NCBI GenBank assembly: GCA_944990035.1
Contig: CALYLX010000128.1
Coordinates: 1,302,001-1,366,000 of the forward strand
DNA: 64,000 nucleotides
Source of the DNA: Clitopilus passeckerianus
Lineage: Eukaryota; Basidiomycota; Agaricomycetes; Agaricales; Entolomataceae
Reading direction: 5' to 3'
The notes beneath the pieces were generated by a model. It had not been told where the DNA came from, did not search any database, and saw nothing but the letters and a program-made list of their open reading frames with translations. The translations under genes were made by a program, and so were the position numbers. Positions 61,466 through 64,000 of the stretch are shown here, in pieces. Numbering within the stretch: the stretch's first letter is position 1; each line of letters opens with the position of its first letter.

Positions 61466-61678
61466 TCTTACAGTCCAGACGCGTCTCAATCGTGGTCAAG
61501 GACGAGTCGATCACGATTCGGATTTATTGTAATTCCCGGTCACATGACTCGACGCGTCCTGGTTCGAATCCAAAAATAGAACCGATTCAAGTTCGACCAC
61601 ACACTGACCTGCAGGCTACAAGCACTTTCTCCTAAGGTGGCGATTTTTCTATATCTGCTTGCATTTTCTGCTTTTATA

Positions 61679-64000
61679 ATGCTTGGTGCCCGCACAAAAC
61701 TGGTCAATTCTTATGGCAAACGGAAGAACCGCATCGTCGCAGCTAGTGATGGACCCAAGGCTGCAATCAACATTTTCGAGGATATGGAGGTCGTAGAGAT
61801 AAAGCCGCTTGTCTCTAGGATGAAGAAGAGGGAAAATTGCACTCCAAAACGACCCAAAATGGGCTCACCGAGGAGAGTGCACGTAAGCAAGAATAAACTT
61901 CTATCGCCACCCGTACGAAGAATTTGGGCTTCACAACCAATAGAGGAACCCGTAGGAAAGAAGCTCACGGACGATGTTGTGGAAACTACGCCACCAAGAG
62001 CACCACTGGCTCCTTTTAGTCTCAACGTACCTTCCTCCCCTATGGCCCCAGGCAAACAGGTTATCAAGAAGCGACATCACATATCTCAGAAGTCTACTAC
62101 ACCACTGACAGAATCCGAATCACATAAACCTGTCTTAACAGTCCCGAAGAAGGCTGCACTTGCAGAACCTAAACTCGCCAAGCGCATGAAGCGAAGACAA
62201 ACTTCATCTGCGAAAGATGAAGTTCAGGTCGTCGACATCGTAGTTATCGATGCAGATGGTACACCCGTTAAACAGGAGAGACGCTTCTCTAGGAAAACAG
62301 TATCGGTGTCAATCCTCAGAAAAGGAGATCGAGATGTCGAAGTCACCAGCATGGCCTCAACCGACTCGGAAGCTCCTCCACAAACCCAGCAAACAAGAAT
62401 GCGTTCCACGAAGCGCGTCGTGGTCATTTCCGACTCTGAGGACTCGGAAGTTGAGGAGGTGACTCCTCCGCCTAAATTACAGGCGAAGAAATCTATTTCC
62501 AGGTCTGGGAGTAGTGGTCCGAAAGGAATGCTATTGGAGGTCGTGATCCCACCAGCGCCATACCCCACTAGTTCTTCATTAAAGTCGCTCTCCCAGCAGC
62601 AACCAATCTCCAAACCACCCTCCGAACCAACCTCCAGTTCTACTGTTGTCCTGGAAGTCGAAGCTAAACCATTTCCCCTCCTCGGCAACCCTCGCTTCAA
62701 CCACATTTCTTCCCCTGTCGCCAAACCTCGTCAACTAACCCCAATCCGCCGAGGCGCTGGAAAAGCCCTCTTCCCAAATCGACCCTCTTCACCTGCCTAC
62801 GGCAGCTCTCCATTGGACGACCTCTCGATCACTGACCTATCCCTCGAATTGGAAGAGCTCAATCTGAACACATCTTCCGAGTTTGAGACTTCATCTTTCT
62901 CTGCCCAACCTGAACAGGATATACCTGAGTATCTCAAACCTCTATTGGCAGAGTGCCATCAATCTGCCTGTGGCCCAGTGGACTTTTCTTCGTTCATCGA
63001 GACGTTTCCTTTCGATCCTGTCATATCATCTGAAAGCGGGAAGAGACCAAAGGGCCTAAGCTTCAGGAAGATCGGAGAGGCGAGTTACAGCGAGGTATTT
63101 GGAATTGGAGATGTTGTGTTGAAGGTCATTCCTCTGCGGGATGAGAGTCCCCCAAAGCCGGCCAGGTCCCAGTTGAGGAGGACGGACCAGCTGAGAGTGA
63201 TGCGAAGGATGTATTGAGGGAAATAATTGTTACGAGAGCGATGGGGAACCTGTGTGATGGGTTTGTGGAGTTGTTGAAGACATATGTGGTCAAGGGAAAA
63301 TATCCGGAGGTCTTGCTTAGGCTCTGGGACGAGTACCATGAAGCGAGGGGAAGTGAGAGTGTTCGACCGGGTCAGTAGCATCCGCTTTGTACCACTCCTC
63401 AGCTGATGATATTCCGCCTCAGATACATTCCTAGTTTCTCAGACGTATGCGATCGTTGTACTTCCAAACGGTGGGCCGGATCTGGAAACGTACAAGTTTG
63501 TTAACGCCAGCAAGAATGGGTGGAAGCAGGCATCCAGTTTGTTCTGGCAGGTCGCGAAGACGCTTGCCAAAGCTGAGCGACTTGTCTCGTTCGAGGTGAG
63601 ACTTGGATAGCTCTTTGGAAGGTGGTAATGCTGAAGCCATCTCTAGCATCGCGATCTCCACTGGGGCCAGATACTTGTCAGGTCTTCGCCCAGTCCAGCC
63701 GCTGCCTCGCCTCTGTTGTCGCGGGATATGAACCTACCCAACGCTGCCTCCAGCGGCTCGCGTATTCCCATGGATGACACAAGCCATGGCGTTCGTGCCA
63801 CGTTAATTGACCTGGGCCTCGCTCGGATGGACGCTGGAGACGGGGTGGCGGGGAGATGGTGCATTGGACCAAGTTTGATGAAGAGATATTTATGGGCGAA
63901 GGTAGTTTAACTATCTTTAGCCGCTCACTTGAATAAAAGCTGACTTTATCGAGCAGGGGACTACCAGTTCGACCTTTATCGGATGATGAGGCATCATGTC
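61679..64000 (+). CDS. Haspin-like histone H3-Thr3 kinase (runs off the window); two frame breaks
   Basis: Atypical kinase that marks centromeric chromatin in mitosis. The start ATG at 61679 (MLGARTKLVNSYGKRKNRI) replaces an upstream GTG. Residues 1-430 are a disordered basic/Ser/Pro region with many SP/TP sites. Kinase: GLSFRKIGEASYSEVFGIG (glycine-loop), VVLKVIPL (Lys), VLREIIVTRAMGNLCDGFV, FLVSQTYAIVVLPNGGPDLE (hinge), HRDLHWGQILV (catalytic loop) and LIDLGLARMD in place of DFG, the haspin form, followed by MVHWTKFDEEIF in the third frame. Two breaks need one base each: C run 63149-63153 and G run 63850-63853. The gene continues past 64000. Confidence 0.9.

Noticed and set aside
61558..61580. 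GGTTCGAATCC resembles a tRNA T-loop
   Set aside because: Only three T-stem pairs form and no acceptor stem, D-arm or A box fits around it.

Overview
The window is nuclear DNA of a basidiomycete fungus, most likely a mushroom-forming agaricomycete. Genes are close together on both strands and cut by many short GT-AG introns (about 50-65 bp). The proteins are fungal types: LEU2, RIB1, a fungal vacuolar TRP channel, a membrane GH17 glucanase and haspin. This placement is inferred from gene style and protein similarity recalled from memory; no database search was run.

Layout. 0-6.6 kb: 3' end of the RNA polymerase I largest subunit, an SP/TP-rich protein with a KEN box, an LCL2-like secreted protein, a four-helix membrane protein, a secreted PEBP protein and SF3b p14. 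6.6-9.2 kb: no gene recognised. 9.2-12.8 kb: eIF4A-III and SF3A3, head to head. 12.8-18.2 kb: a synaptojanin-type phosphatase and a TEX261/SVP26 cargo receptor. 18.4-25.6 kb: Did2/CHMP1, a low-complexity orphan, a serine/homoserine O-acyltransferase and Vps60/CHMP5. 25.7-31.5 kb: aldehyde dehydrogenase, RCC1 and an orphan. 31.8-39.5 kb, minus strand: a 2OG-Fe(II) oxygenase, a BTB protein, a membrane spermidine-synthase-like protein and a mucin-like membrane protein. 40.9-51.8 kb, plus strand: GTP cyclohydrolase II, GH17, Vps17, Pex14 and glycogen branching enzyme. 52-64 kb: an unresolved locus, LEU2, NOB1, ARPC3, the Yvc1-type channel, Psf2 and haspin (cut by the window end).

Themes. Many genes serve membrane traffic and organelles (synaptojanin, TEX261, Did2, Vps60, Vps17, Yvc1, Pex14). 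Others serve splicing (SF3b p14, eIF4A-III, SF3A3), ribosome and RNA synthesis (RPA190, NOB1), and chromosomes (RCC1, Psf2, haspin). Six gene pairs are divergent, with only about 105-445 bp between start codons.

Main oddity. In at least a dozen otherwise well-conserved genes the reading frame breaks at one point, and each break fits one missing base in a short homopolymer. I count 15 such sites. This looks like a systematic deletion error of the sequence rather than decay of essential genes, and it truncates many naive ORFs. I did not find a convincing new defence or mobile system; the most interesting biological leads are listed as findings.
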